A stretch of 64,000 bases of DNA from positions 434,001 through 498,000 of the forward strand of contig JAPVLO010000275.1 of the NCBI GenBank assembly GCA_027257055.1, written 5' to 3'. Positions 33,479 through 45,365 of this stretch are shown one piece after another; within the stretch, counting starts at the first letter, position 1, and each line of letters begins with the position of its first letter. Source of the stretch: Cephalopachus bancanus. Taxonomy: Eukaryota > Chordata > Mammalia > Primates > Tarsiidae. A program made the position numbers and the translations under genes. The notes beneath the pieces are model-generated. The model was not told the DNA's origin. It saw only the letters and a program-made list of their open reading frames with translations, and made no database searches.

Positions 33479-35418
33479 CTAAATTAAATGTAATGGTTTC
33501 CCATTTGATTTATATAAATATATCATCCAAAAATGAATATTATCTTCCCATTTAATATTTAAGTTTTGTTTTCTGTCGCATGTCTTTTAACATTGGTCTG
33601 AATTTCCTGAAAAATTTTAAAATTATAAAATTTAAATGATAAAATAAAAATTTAATGAATGATGGTTATAGTGGCATGATATTCTTTTAAAGAAAATACT
33701 GCATTTTGCAGAGATATTTCATAGTACCTTAAACAATATTTTTTTTATAACATGGTTTTCCTACACCGCTGATGTTTAAACTTATTTAGAGCACACAGCA
33801 TTTTTAAGTTGGCATCTCATCCAGTTTGGTTCTCTTGGCTCAAAGAACAAGCATAGCCTGAATTATAGATGATGAGGGGTTTTCAAATCTGAAATTGTTG
33901 AGTGGAATTTTTTGCCTGTTGTTATGTCTTGAAAAACTCTGAGTGCTTTGCTCTTTTCTCTTTGCCTCCCAAACTTTTCTCCCCACTCTTTTTTGAATTT
34001 TGAGCTATAGCTTGTAAGTTCTAACCTGTAGCTGTTTGTGAGTGCTACAGATGGGGCCACACAGTGCAATGTTTGCTAGTCCACATCAAAATGATTTTTT
34101 TAATGTCTATTACATTTTTTAAAACCCGAATTTGTTCTATTTAAAGGATTGTTCTTTACTGAAATAATGGCTTTTCAGTTTTGCTTCATTTTCCAGTGTC
34201 CTTAGATGCCAAAAAGAAAGGTTGGCAGTTCTAGGTCATTCTCTGTTTCCTGTCCCCCACTTCCCTTTTTAATTTACTGGCCCAAGGCAGTGAAGAAAAG
34301 CTGATTGTTTGTCATTTTCTTGTGTGTTTGTTTTTTAAAGTTTAAAAACACAGGGCAGTGGTCTGCTACTGCTGGCGCCTTGTGTGGCCGAGACCCCACA
34401 CATGCATAGGGCGCATTCACTGAACCAGAGGCAGGAAGAGGAGAGGAACCTGAGCAAAGCCTCACAGCCTCCCTCCCCACAGCCTTCAGAATCCTGCTAT
34501 GGCTGTCCCTCTCCTCTCCCAGATGCTCTTTCTGTGAATTCCCTCCCCAGAGGACTTTGTGGTGGGAGGAGCACTGATTGGGCTCAGGACAGACACATCC
34601 AAGCCTGGGAGCTGTCCCTCACTTTCTTACCTGGAGGACATTGCCAACCTTGGTTCTTGTCCATAAACGATAAAAACATTAGTGTTGGGGTTCCCTGTCA
34701 CATTGAGAGGAGGATCCAGGTCTACAACAAAGACCGATGACTGTCTGAGGAATGGGAATCAGGGAAGGCAGGGAGTTGCATGTGCCGGGCCTAGGAGGAG
34801 GATCCTGCTTTCACTCACCTCTCACTGTCAGTTTGTATTAAGCACTTCCTTTAATGGCTGCAGGCCCGTATAATGGAAGTCTTTAATGTTTACAGTCGCT
34901 AGTGAGTGAGCATAGGAAGGTGAGTTTTTCCCTGCTCCAGCCATGTCTGTTGCTAGCTCAGCTCTCCTTTTTGCCTGGTCAGGACAACCCCTCCACAATG
35001 AAGTCTTTCTCTGTCATCTGAATGATAGGTGAGGGCCAGCTGCTTAGACCTCTTCCATCACTTTGGTTAACCTGTTCTTGTGGTGTTTATCGCAGGCTAC
35101 CTTGAGTTGTACCCCTTTGTGTATTTGTCTCATTTCTGCTGAGCTGTAAACTTAAACTGCTACAGCACTGATGCCTTATGTATTGTGGGCATTCAGTAAA
35201 GATTTGAGAAATAAAAGAATGAGAAAGGCCTAAAATGTTACAGTAAGATGGCTGCAGGATATAAATATTTTATTTTTCTATAGTTTAGAGTTTGGTGAAT
35301 GCTGTATTCCAGAGCAGTATTGTGATATTTTGATTACTGCATTAAGTTCTACCCAGCTCTGCCACTCTGATCTTGAATACCTTGAGTTAGAGATTGAAAA
35401 TGAAAGCGATAGGATAAC
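33479..35418. other. Mostly unassigned DNA
   Basis: No gene recognised. A weak L2 3'-end look is seen at 35130-35215 (GAGCTGTAAACTTAAACTGC, then TGGGCATTCAGTAAAGAT). The 118-codon frame at 34384-34740 has low-complexity Pro/Ser/Gln content and no known domain. Confidence 0.5.
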
Positions 35419-35594
35419 AGAGATTCTCAAAATTTAGCATATAGAAGAATGAAATAGGATGCTTGTTGAAAATATAGGTATCTAGGCTTTTTAAGATTCA
35501 CTAGGCCTGTGGTAGGGCTGAGAATCTGCAGGTTAAATATCCCCAGATGGTCCTGATACAGGTGGTATCAGGAAGCATCTGTTGAGAACCATTG
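35419..35594 (+). mobile_element. MER5A/MER20-type hAT-Charlie element
   Basis: AGATTCTCAAAATTTAGCAT, then GGATGCTTGTTGAAAATA, GGCTGAGAATCTGCAGGTTA, CCCCAGATGGTCCTGATAC and the complementary end CTGTTGAGAACCATTG. It is a short non-autonomous hAT element with matching ends. Confidence 0.8.
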
Positions 35595-37708
35595 AACAAG
35601 ATGCTCTCTAAGATTTCTGCAACTCTATTTTAAAAGGGTACTATAATACATTAAGGTCACCTTCTTTCAAAAGATGTTTATTTTTCCTGTCATGAGTTCA
35701 GTGCAACAACAAATACAAATTATGCTGCATAATTTAGTAGAAAAAGGTGTGCTTTAAAATTAAGTTAAGGGAGAGAACCATCACTTGGATATCTTTGTTT
35801 TAGTAAGGATACCCTAATACAGCTTGCAACCTAAAACCTTTTTCCCAGGAATTCTTTCAAGAATTTCTATACTTATCATACACATTAATAGAAGTAGATA
35901 ATAAATTGTGATAATATCACCACCAAATACATGAATGACTTTAATAGTCTAAATGATCCCAGGGGTCAAGGGGGGGGCGAGGCGGAGAACACACCATGTC
36001 ACTGCTAAAAAGTTATTTGTGTGTGGAGGGAGGTAGGAAGGTGGTCACTGCAAGAAAATATGAGATTATATTTTATAATTCTGTGCCTCGGTCATAACTG
36101 AGAAGTAGCTGTAGGTTCTTTAAACAAGTATAAACAATTCCAAGTGAAAAAAACACAGAGCACCACTCTGCATTCCCTGCATTCCCTGCACATTTTGCCC
36201 AGCACAGTCAACAAGTCCTTCCCTACAGCCTCCCTTGCACGCCTCCAAAGGCTGCAGGAAATGGTCCCAGCATTACTGTAAGTCCCATGGCAAGCCCAGA
36301 GTTTGGAAGAAATCTTTTACTTTATTAGATTCCAAGTGAAATTTCTTTGACAGTAGTTGGAGGGAGCAGACAGAATTTCAGTGGGCTTCGTGTTGTATAA
36401 AATCCAGCCAAGCTCTCTACACTCTAACACTGGAAGACTGGGGTCTTCTCTAGAGGCACAATTGTCCTGAAGCATAGTAAGTGGAGGCACTTTTCTCCTC
36501 TTAGTTATGTTTATTCTTTCAAACCACCCCTTTTAAAGAATTTAAGTGATTTAGGCATTCTTGTTATCCTTCCATGTAGAAGTCCTAGGAGTGACAGAAA
36601 GAAAAGGCAAAGGCAGAAGTATAGAAGGCATTACATGGTGACAAAGCCGCCACCAAGGCCAAGGAGGAAGTAGCCAAGTGGTCTAATCTTGGGTCAGTTT
36701 AGCTTTTTCTACTGTCTAAATCACTTCCACCAAATTGATCCAACAGTTTTTAAAACCTTTATTGATAACCTATCAGGAACCTCCAACTGAATTGAACCAG
36801 TGGCTCTTAATTTGGGAAGAGTAGTTAGGGACCTTCTCTGTTCCACACGTAGATGCAGTTGCTCTTCATCTTGTCTGTTTAATTCAGCCACCCAGGTCAG
36901 GTAGGAATGTTGTACCTATACCTAGTTACAAATTAAAATTTTACCCTGTTCTCTCTTACTGTGCATGGTATCGTGTGCCTTCTGGTCATATTGTGGCCCA
37001 TTTTCTGCAGTCTGTTGAGTGATTTATTTGCCTAGCCATTTAGAGTAAAGGTCACCAAGTCATTTTTAGAAAGACTATTGATGTTTCTATACTCTCAAAG
37101 TGTTGCCAGGAAGTCCTTGATTGGTGCTATTGGCAGTCAAGAGTATGAGAGTCATTTTACATTGAAGGTCTGCTCTGTAGTACAACTTTGAGCCTACTGA
37201 CATCTCTTCTTCCCTTCACCAAAACCAAAACAGAATCACACCAAAAAAACATGGTCAAAACTTTGCAAGGTCCTTGTTGGTAAAGTAGCCATGCAATGAA
37301 AGGCTCAGTTGGTCTCTTTGGTCAGTGCACTTGGGGAAGTCAGGGTAAGCTTGGGCTGATATGAGGATGGAGATGTGTAGTCTGACTTCTTAGCATCCAG
37401 CACAGCAACACACTCGTTTGCAATTGTGTTTGATGCCATCCCTGGATTTAATGTTGTAAGATGTAAGAAATAAGAAAATTTCAAATTTTGAAAACAGGTT
37501 AACAATGCTGAGCTCAATGTTAAGAAAAATTTGTTTTTGATAATTTCAGCTACATCTGAAGACTCTTTGTTTACAACTAACCATCCTTGAACCCTTTGCT
37601 TTCTCTAGCACAGAAGGTATTTTAGGACTGATGCATATAGGTAGTGTTAGGGAATAAACCCACTCTCAAAAATATTGTCATAGTTTTATTGTCCAGAAGC
37701 ATGATCTC
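35595..37708. other. Unassigned DNA
   Basis: About 2.1 kb with no recognised repeat or gene. A minus-strand frame at 37305-37517 followed by a long non-coding tail resembles a possible processed-pseudogene layout, but I could not match it to a protein. Confidence 0.45.
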
Positions 37709-37858
37709 TGAGTATCTGGAATTACTGATAAATACCCACAAAGCTTTCTGAATAGAGGTGAAAAGCACATATCCAATGTGTGGATCAACCTTGAAAGTAC
37801 TGATACATAACAGGTGATAAACACTAGTTAGACAAAATCTTAATGAATGTGATCCTGT
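37709..37858 (+). repeat. 150-bp segment duplicated at 38281-38430 (donor copy)
   Basis: The segment TGAGTATCTGGAATTACTGA to ATGAATGTGATCCTGT recurs 572 bp downstream with about 10 substitutions (roughly 93 percent identity). Here it lies in otherwise unassigned DNA, so this is likely the original. Confidence 0.93.
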
Positions 37859-37880
37859 TTCAGTTACTATCCAAGATTAG

Positions 37881-37952
37881 AACATTTGTGTACTTAACCC
37901 TGAATTGTACACAACATCTTTAAAATAAAAAAATTTAAAAGTTAAAAAAAAT
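37881..37952 (+). mobile_element. Ultra-short L1 3' tail insertion
   Basis: About 70 bp: AACATTTGTGTACTTAACCC, then TGAATTGTACAC and an A-rich tail. Flanked by TATCCAAGATTAG at 37868-37880 and 37953-37965. It is a severely 5'-truncated L1. Confidence 0.9.
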
Positions 37953-37965
37953 TATCCAAGATTAG

Positions 37966-38047
37966 CAGATGAGGAAACCAGACATAGAGAGTGAATTACT
38001 TGTCAAAGTTAAACAGTGAAACTGGCAGTATTTGAACTCAGGTAAGG
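37966..38047 (-). mobile_element. MIR SINE fragment, antisense
   Basis: CAGATGAGGAAACCAGACAT, then GAATTACTTGTCAAAG, ACAGTGAAACTGGCAGTATT and TGAACTCAGGT follow the reverse MIR core. Confidence 0.75.
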
Positions 38048-38263
38048 TGGCTCCGAACTTCACCTTACCCACCATAGTGGAATTCCTGTCTCCAAAGGAC
38101 ACATCCACAGCAAAGGAAACAATCAACAGAGCAAAAAGGCAACCCACAAAATGGAAGAAAATATTTGCAAACCATATAACTGATAAGTGGTTAGTTTCCA
38201 AAATATGTAAGAAATTCCTACAACTCAATAACAAAAGTACAAATAATCCAATTAAAAAATAAG

Positions 38264-38560
38264 GATAGGCATTGTGGCTTTGAGTATCTGGAATTACTGA
38301 TAAATACCCACAAAGCTTCCTGAATAGAGGAGAAAAGCATATATCCAATGTGTGGATCAAACTTGAATGTACCAATACACAACAGGTGATGAACACTAAT
38401 TAGACAAAATCTTAATGAATGTGATCCTGTCACACCTGAAATCTCAGCACTTTAGAAGGCAGAGGTGGCAGGATCGCTTGAGGCCAAGAGTTCAAAATCC
38501 CCCTGGGTAACATAGCAAGACCCTGTCTCTACAAGAAAAAAAATATAAATATATAGAATA
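38264..38560 (+). mobile_element. Alu left monomer carrying a 150-bp insertion
   Basis: The Alu begins GGATAGGCATTGTGGCT, is broken by the copied segment (38280-38430), and resumes CACACCTGAAATCTCAGCAC to CTGTCTCTACAAG and an A-rich tail. Only the left arm is present, suggesting a monomeric Alu. Confidence 0.88.
38281..38430 (+). repeat. 150-bp segment copied from 37709-37858 (inserted copy)
   Basis: Sits between the GGCT and CACACCTG of the Alu with no Alu bases lost and no duplication or A-tail at its edges. It has the same orientation as the donor. Confidence 0.93.
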
Positions 38561-38611
38561 AAAAAAAGACACAAACAGACATTTCTCCAAAGGAGACAAC
38601 AGGTATTTAAC

Positions 38612-38668
38612 ATTAATGATTAGTGATGTTTAACATTAGTGATTAGTGATGTTTAACATCACTAATCA
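38612..38668. repeat. 23-bp tandem repeat ending in a perfect palindrome
   Basis: Two near-identical 23-mers at 38612-38634 and 38635-38657 (ATTARTGATTAGTGATGTTT plus AAC). The second forms TGATTAGTGATGTT-T-AACATCACTAATCA at 38640-38668, with 14-bp arms. The right arm is the normal L1 text AACATCACTAATCATC. Confidence 0.93.
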
Positions 38669-39605
38669 TCGGCAAATGCAAATCTAAACCTATCATCTCA
38701 CACCTGTTAGGATGGCTATAAAAAAACCACAAAAGGTAAATGTTGGTGAAGATGTGGAGAAAAAGGAAGCTTTGTACACTGCTAGTAGGAGTGTAAAATG
38801 GTATAGCAGTTATGGAAAATAGTATGGAGGTGAATCAAGAAATTAAATAGAAACGACATGATCTAGCAATCCTACTTCTAGGTATCCAAAAGAAGTGAAA
38901 CCAGGATCTTGAAGAGACAGCTGCACTCCCATGTTTTTTATGGCATTGTTCACCATAACCAACCATGCGAACAACCCAACTGTCCATCAGCAGATGAATG
39001 GATAAAGAAAATGTGATACATACATAAAATGGAATTCAACTTGAATAAGGAAATCTTGCCATTTTTTGACAACACAGAGGAACTTGGAGAGTGTTATGCT
39101 AACTGAAATAAGCCAGTGATGGATCAAATACTGCATGATTCTACTTATTTGAGGTGTCTATATGTACAATCAAACTCATAGAAGCAGAGAATACAGTAGT
39201 GGTTGCCAGGGCTTCAGGGTGGGGGAAGTGGGGTATTGCTGTTGAACTGGAATAAATGTTTGACTATGCAAGATGAATAAATTCTGGGGAACTGAACAAC
39301 ATGGTGCCTATAGTTAACACTGCAGTACTGTGTGCTTCAAAATCTGTTAAGAGAGTATGTCTTAACATAGGAAAACAAAATGAAACAAAAAATTCCAGTA
39401 ACAAAGGACACAGGAGTAACAAAGGACACAGGAAACTTAGGAGGTGTTGACTATGTCTATTACCTTGATTGTAGTGATGATATCGCAGGTGTTTGCATAT
39501 GTCCAAATTCATCAAATTGTACACATTAAATGTGTGCAGTTCTTTGTATATCAAGTATATGTCAATCAAACTGTTTAAATAAAAACAATAACGACAACAA
39601 TCAAA

Positions 39606-41418
39606 GGATGCACCAGACCATGGACAAGGATGTTTATTGTTATTACAGCTTTGTTTTTAGAGACCAAAAATAAAAATTCTTGAAAGTACATGCATAGAGG
39701 AATGGTTGAATAAATTGTTGAAATACATTGCCCCAAGAAATAAATTATTGAAGATACGGTGGAAGAGGAAAGCAATAAATATTGCATAGTAAAAACTTTA
39801 GTCATTTTGAAATTAATTTTACTCTAATGAGAATTGTTGGTGTAAGGTGATACTCAACATATTTCAGAGTAGCTAGAATGAAAATATTCTTCATTGCCAT
39901 TCTAATACACTCTTTGAATGTTTTAAATCAGTCCAAACCATATGCAGAAGAGTATAAATCTGATGTCACAATTCTGTCACTACAGTCTCTGGGGATCAGA
40001 GGAGTATGACTGATGGTCGTGCGACTGATGTTTCCTAGAGTGCCCAGGCTTAGCTTTAAACCAGCGTAAAAGTTGACCTGACTGATTATTAATATAACCT
40101 TAGGAATACAGACCTAAGAAAATATTCAAAAAGAAAAAAAGGCTGTTGTAGAGTCAGGCTCTCAAGTCTTGACTCCCGGGAGGCTCCTGGACAGCAAGAA
40201 GTGTTGAAAACCAACCCAGGGGAGCAAGCAAACAAGCCTGAGGCTTGTCATCGGTCTCTTCCCAGCCTCAAGAACACATGCTTTTGGCTTTCTTAGTTGT
40301 TTCCTCCCCACTGAAACTGTATTGGATATTCTCTATATCCCACTTATCCCGCAGAGGGAAGGGGAGCTGGAGGAGGAATGGGCATTCCTTAATGCGCAGT
40401 CCGCTTTTTCTCTCATGCACATCCCAGGCCTGCCCCACCTCCCACACTGGCTTCCCTGACAGTGGCAGAATGGGAAACAGATACGTGTAAAAGGGAAGTC
40501 ATTTCTCATTTGAGCTGTTTACATGTATGACTGGAAATTATACAGAGCTATGAAACTCTAAAATTGAAGGAACACCTTTCAAAGAATGCTTCTAGGCTTC
40601 CTTTTTGGGTTTTTTTTTTTTCTTTTGCAGATTTCTATTTTAAGAACAGACTATTGTCATCTACTGAACTATGGGCTGTGTTTCTAAAATAAGATTATAT
40701 CAGAACGATCTGACTTATAAACATGAAGTATGTATTTGAGAATTTGTCAGTTTCTTCCGTGGAATTCATAAGGGCTCTGGGGAAAGTCCAGAGGCTGCTT
40801 CTGCAGAGTCAGTTGAGGCTGCACTTGATTCGCCTCAGTTAACTGGCTTCTAGAAAGTACACTTTACTTTTAGGAAAAGCAGGCACATTTTGTTTTAATG
40901 TTAAGACAAAGTATTTAGTTTTTGAAATAAATAATCTTCCGTCTTATGTCTTAGAGTCAAATGTTATAACAAATCTTCTAAAATATTTTGCATCTGTTAT
41001 TACTCGGCATGAAATTATAAGAACAGTGAATTTTAACTAATATAACATCCACAATTAGTTAGCATTAGGTATAGAATGCTGCCTTATCTAATAAGTAATG
41101 TAAACTGACATACAGAAGATTTTGACAACAATGAGGAAAAACTGATTAGCACCAAATTTAAATGAACTAAATACTTTCATTTCTTGAGCATTTTGATTAC
41201 TTGAAGTTTCACCGTGTTCTCTTAAATGTGTGTGGTCAGCATGGGAAAAGTTTGGAGCAATTTCAGGCTCAGGACTAGAGCGTGTGGGTTCCTTAGTCTT
41301 CACAGTGATTCTGGGTATTACATTGCCCCAAATTCTTCAGAGGAATGGAGGGCTCCAGCAGTTCATGTGATTTTTACTCATTTGAGTAATCTCAATTGTT
41401 TGTGTACTAGTAGAGACT
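39606..41418. other. Unassigned DNA
   Basis: No recognised repeat or gene over about 1.8 kb. Confidence 0.5.
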
Positions 41419-41699
41419 ATTTTTTTAAGAGTCAGAGTCTTGCTCTGTTGCCCAGGCCAGAGTGCTGTGGTATGATCGTAGCTCACTGCAACCTTGAACT
41501 CCTGGGCTCATGCAATCCTCCCGCCTGTAGCTGGGACTATAGCTATGTACCAGCCACCATGCTTGACTAATTTCAAATTTTTTGACAGAGGGTCTCGTTT
41601 TGTTGCCTAGGCTGATCTCCAACTCCTGGCCTCAATCAGTCCCCTCACCTCAACCTCCCAAAGTGTAAGGATTACAGGTGTGAGCAACCACACCCTGTC
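41419..41699 (-). mobile_element. Old Alu (J-like)
   Basis: Antisense, diverged, with GATCGTAGCTCACTGCAACC in the right arm and GAGCAACCACACCCTGTC at the left end. Confidence 0.88.
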
Positions 41700-41927
41700 A
41701 GAAACTGTTCTGTATGAACCAGGATCATGAAAAGACTCATCTTTCATCATGTAGAGCAACTGCCCATAGGACTTCTGGGCTGTTCATATGGTTTCCACTA
41801 GCTACATGAGACTATGGGTCACTTGTAATGTGACTTTTTTGTATTGGAGGAATATAATTTTTACTTTTATGTAATTTTAATTAATTTAAGTAGTCATATG
41901 TGCCTAGCAGTTACCCTTTCTTTCTTT

Positions 41928-42224
41928 CTTTTTTTTTTTTTTTTTTGGAGTCAGAATCTGGTCACCCAGGCTGGAGTGCGGTGGCACAACCATGGTTCAC
42001 TGCAGCCTCACCTCCTGAGCTCAGGTCATCCTTCTACCTCAGCCTCCTGAGTATCTGGGACTACAGGTGCACACCACTGTGCCTGGCTAATTTTTTTTTT
42101 TTTTTGTAGAGTTGAGTTCTTGGTATGTTGTCCAGCTTGATCTCTAACTCCTGGGTTCAAGTGGTCCTCTCATTTGGACTTCCCAAAGTGCTGGGATTAC
42201 AGATGTGAGCCACCGTGCCCAGCC
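41928..42224 (-). mobile_element. Old Alu (J-like)
   Basis: Antisense, with a TTTC-type tail and CATGGTTCACTGCAGCCTCA. Possible duplication GCAGTTACC / GCAGCTACC at about 41907 and 42226. Confidence 0.9.
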
Positions 42225-42352
42225 TGCAGCTACCATATTGGACAGGGCAGGTATAGAGTTTTGAATTAAATAATAACTACATTTTGTCATTAGAGATGCC
42301 ACCCCCCCAAGAAGGATGGTGACAATTTTCCTCCTAATATTAAGGAGAACCA

Positions 42353-42640
42353 TGGTTGGGCTCAGTGACTCAGCCTGTAATCCCAGCACTTTGGGAGGCT
42401 GAGGCAAGTGGATTATCTGAGCCCGCGGGTTCAAGACCAGCCTGGGAAACTTAGTGAGACCTCATCTCTACAATATATTTAAAAACTTAGCTGGGTGTGG
42501 TAGCATGCGTTTGTAGTTCCAGCTGCTTGGAAGGCTGAGGCAGAAGGATTACCAGAGCCCAGCAGGTTGATGCTGGGGTGGCCGTGAGCATGCCACTGCA
42601 CTCCAGCCTGGGTGATGGAGTGAGACTCCAATTCAAAAGG
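42353..42640 (+). mobile_element. Alu SINE
   Basis: A sense full Alu (GGTTGGGCTCAGTGACTCAG to GACTCCAATTC), local-lineage long-linker form with AACTTAGTGAGACC. Confidence 0.93.
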
Positions 42641-44780
42641 AGAATCAAAACCCACAAAAGGAACATGGCATCTCCAGAAGAAATTAGTCCTCAGACACTT
42701 GCACATTGATTTGCTTTAGGAATTTGGAAGAGAGGACTCATATGAGTTGAAGATAATAAGACTGGCTCTCATTTTCAGTGTTAAGGTACTTGAGTAAGAT
42801 GAAAATAAACCAGTGAAAACAAGGTCAGTATCACTCATAACAAGTCTCCCAGGAAATGGTTGAAAAGCATAGTCTGGAGGCTTGCCTTCCACCTAATCCG
42901 GATGGTTGCAGTGCCTCAGAGGGCTGCACACTTAATAGGTCAGAGTGGAAGGTTTTGCCTCAAGTCCCTGTGAGTTGTCAGACATGGATTTCACACACTT
43001 CATATGGAATTTCTAGGTGACTGATGGGTGTGGGCATGTGGAGAGTGGTCCTACATTCAAAATATATCCTTATGCAATAGATCTCATCCTTTAGGCAAGT
43101 CAGTTTTCTGCTTACCACAGCCCCAGCCACAGGTGGATAGACATGCTACTTTCCAATGAGGATGAGAATGAAAATCTAACACCCTTTAAAAATTGTTTTG
43201 ATGAGTATGATTTGTTTCTGGTAACTACTAGCTCTGCATTTACCCTGATGGTCCTACTTTATGTATGTGCATGCCAGAGTCAATGAGGTAACACTTTATG
43301 TAACATTTGTCAATTTATAGATATCATTAGAAGGCACCAACTATATTAATGGTCATAATATTGATATCGCTATGCATTAAATTGTGGTATTTAAATACCA
43401 TTTTTCATTAAATGGGAATTCGACCTTTTTGTCTCAAAAGCTCACAATCACGTCTATAAACAAAATAAAAATTTTAAATGTGTTTAAAATGATGGTTTTG
43501 CTTATTTTTCCTTGACTTAGGGAATGTTATTTGCATGGATTTTGAGAGACCAGCCACTCTTAGTTCATTGTAATGCCATTTTATCAGCTCACAGAACATA
43601 GACAACAACTTGCTGAGGTTTCTCCTATTTCATAATGGGGTGGATTCCTTTTTTAAACCGGGCATTGTCTCTGACTGCTGTCTGCTCCAGGCTCCTCTCA
43701 CAGGGTTGATGATGCCAGCCCTGATCATGTCCTCCAACCGAGATGGATCATTTGTGAAGTTTTCCCTCCTCCCTCGCTGCTGTGGGGACCAAGTTCCAGT
43801 GAGCCGAGTACCTGATTGACTCCGACAGGTCCCAGTGGGGACTGTAAGCGCCCTGCAGCCCCATCCCTAGCACACTCCCCTACTTCCACCCTGCAGGCTT
43901 TCCTCCAATCACCATCCTCAGAGAGGAAGCTGTGATGCAACCCCTTGTTGCCCTAGAACAGACTCTCGTTTTATTAATGTGACCACACCTCCCTTACTGC
44001 TGTTTGGTGTGATGGTGGTGACAGCCATAAATGGGAAACCTGAACAGGAGTATCATCTCTGCCTGAACACTAAAGTGAACAACTCCCCCTGGGTGGCACA
44101 TTTTGGGGAGAGGAGGAAGGAGAGGAGGAGGAGACAGAAAAGAGAAGAAACTGCTTTTCTTTCTGTCCCTTTGTTTTCTTTTCATTTAGATTTTTGAACC
44201 TGTTGGGTAAGAGCTGTGTCTAATGCTGTACTTTTTGCAGTATCTAATGTACTTCTTATTCTCAGCAAAATGTAAAATAATGATCTGTAGTTCCATTACA
44301 GCAGAATTTCTAGGCTTATCTGAGAGATAAACTTGTGTTGAAATGGTAAGGAGAAGGGATACACCCCTTAAGAAATCCAAAGGCCGCAAAGACCCATGTC
44401 TTTTCTAAGCAAGTAGAGTCTGTGTACTCACATCCTTGCTGAAAGGAAAAGGCAGCCAATGCTTGAAGTCAGCCAGATGAGAATGTTAAAACAGGAAACT
44501 GAAGAAGAATACCAAGTATAGCAGAAAAGGCCTTGATTTTAAGAGAATAGTCCTCCATGTTTTCTTAACAGTTCCAATTTGATTCAAAGAGAAACTGATT
44601 TGTCACAACAGTTTGCTCTTGCACACAGAGGTGTGGTGGCCAGGCTTGGGCCCTGGTAACAGGCACCGTGGGAGTGTGGCTCCTGTAGCAGGGCTTTGTC
44701 AGTTTGTAGGACATGGGTTAGGTCTTGGCTGTGAGGGATGTTGCCTTTGGATTCAGGAACAACTGATACCCAGAATTAAT
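42641..44780. other. Unassigned DNA with a purine tract
   Basis: No recognised gene or repeat. A nearly pure purine run of about 46 bp lies at 44105-44150. Confidence 0.5.
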
Positions 44781-44783
44781 TAA

Positions 44784-44940
44784 TTATTTTTTGAATCAGG
44801 GTCTCACTCTGTTGCCCAGGCTAAAGTACAGTGACGTGATCACAGCTCACCACAGCCTCAACCACCTGGGCCCCAACAGTTCTCCTTCCTCAACCTCTCC
44901 AGTAGCCTGGATCATAGACAAGAGCCACCACACTTAGCCC
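44784..44940 (-). mobile_element. Diverged Alu arm
   Basis: Antisense GAATCAGGGTCTCACTCTGT, then GATCACAGCTCACCACAGCC and AGAGCCACCACACTTAGCC. About 155 bp, with a missing centre. Confidence 0.8.
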
Positions 44941-45063
44941 AGGCTTAATTTTTTTAAACCCGACAGGGAATCTCTCACAAATATTTGGTATAATTGGCAA
45001 AATACAGTGAGTTGGTCTATTAAGAGACTCTTTTGCCAAACAGACATCAAAAGAAATGCCGAA

Positions 45064-45350
45064 GCCGGGCTCAGTGGCTCAGCCTGTAATCCCGCACCTT
45101 TGGGAGGCTGAGGTGAGTGGATTGCCTGAGCCTGCGGGTTCGAGACCCGCCTGGGCAGTGAGACCTCATCTCTACAATAAATCAAAAAATCAGCCAGGCA
45201 TGGTAGCGTGCACCTGTAATTCCAGCTACTTGGAAAGCTGAGGTGGAAGGATCGCCAGAGCCCAACAGGACGAGGCTGCGGTGGCCGGGAGCGGCCACTG
45301 CACTCCAGTCTGGGTGACAGAGTGAGACTCCAACTCAAAAAAAAAAAAAA
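45064..45350 (+). mobile_element. Young Alu, short-linker subfamily
   Basis: A sense, nearly intact copy reading GGCTCAGCCTGTAATCCCG, GCCTGGGCAGTGAGACC and GGTGGCCGGGAGCGGCCA. The flanks are AAAAGAAATGCCGAA (45049-45063) and AAGGAAATGCTGAGA after the tail. Confidence 0.95.
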
Positions 45351-45365
45351 ATAAGGAAATGCTGA

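Larger units (their letters stand above)
38060..39605 (+). mobile_element. L1M, sense, Alu-interrupted
   Basis: The ORF2 C-terminal region translates in part as TINRAKRQPTKWKKIFANHI, followed by the standard 3' series (CCTATCATCTCACACCTGTT, GTGGAGAAAAAGGAAGC, AAAATGTGATACATACATAA) and 3' UTR (TTGCCAGGGCTTCAGGGTGG). It ends near 39605. Inactive. It contains the Alu at 38264-38560 and a local palindrome at 38640. Confidence 0.9.

Noticed and set aside
34384..34740. 118-codon frame on plus
   Set aside because: Low-complexity content without a known domain, splice context or conservation evidence.
37962..38396. 144-codon frame on minus
   Set aside because: It is the antisense of MIR, L1 ORF2 and the 150-bp copied segment.
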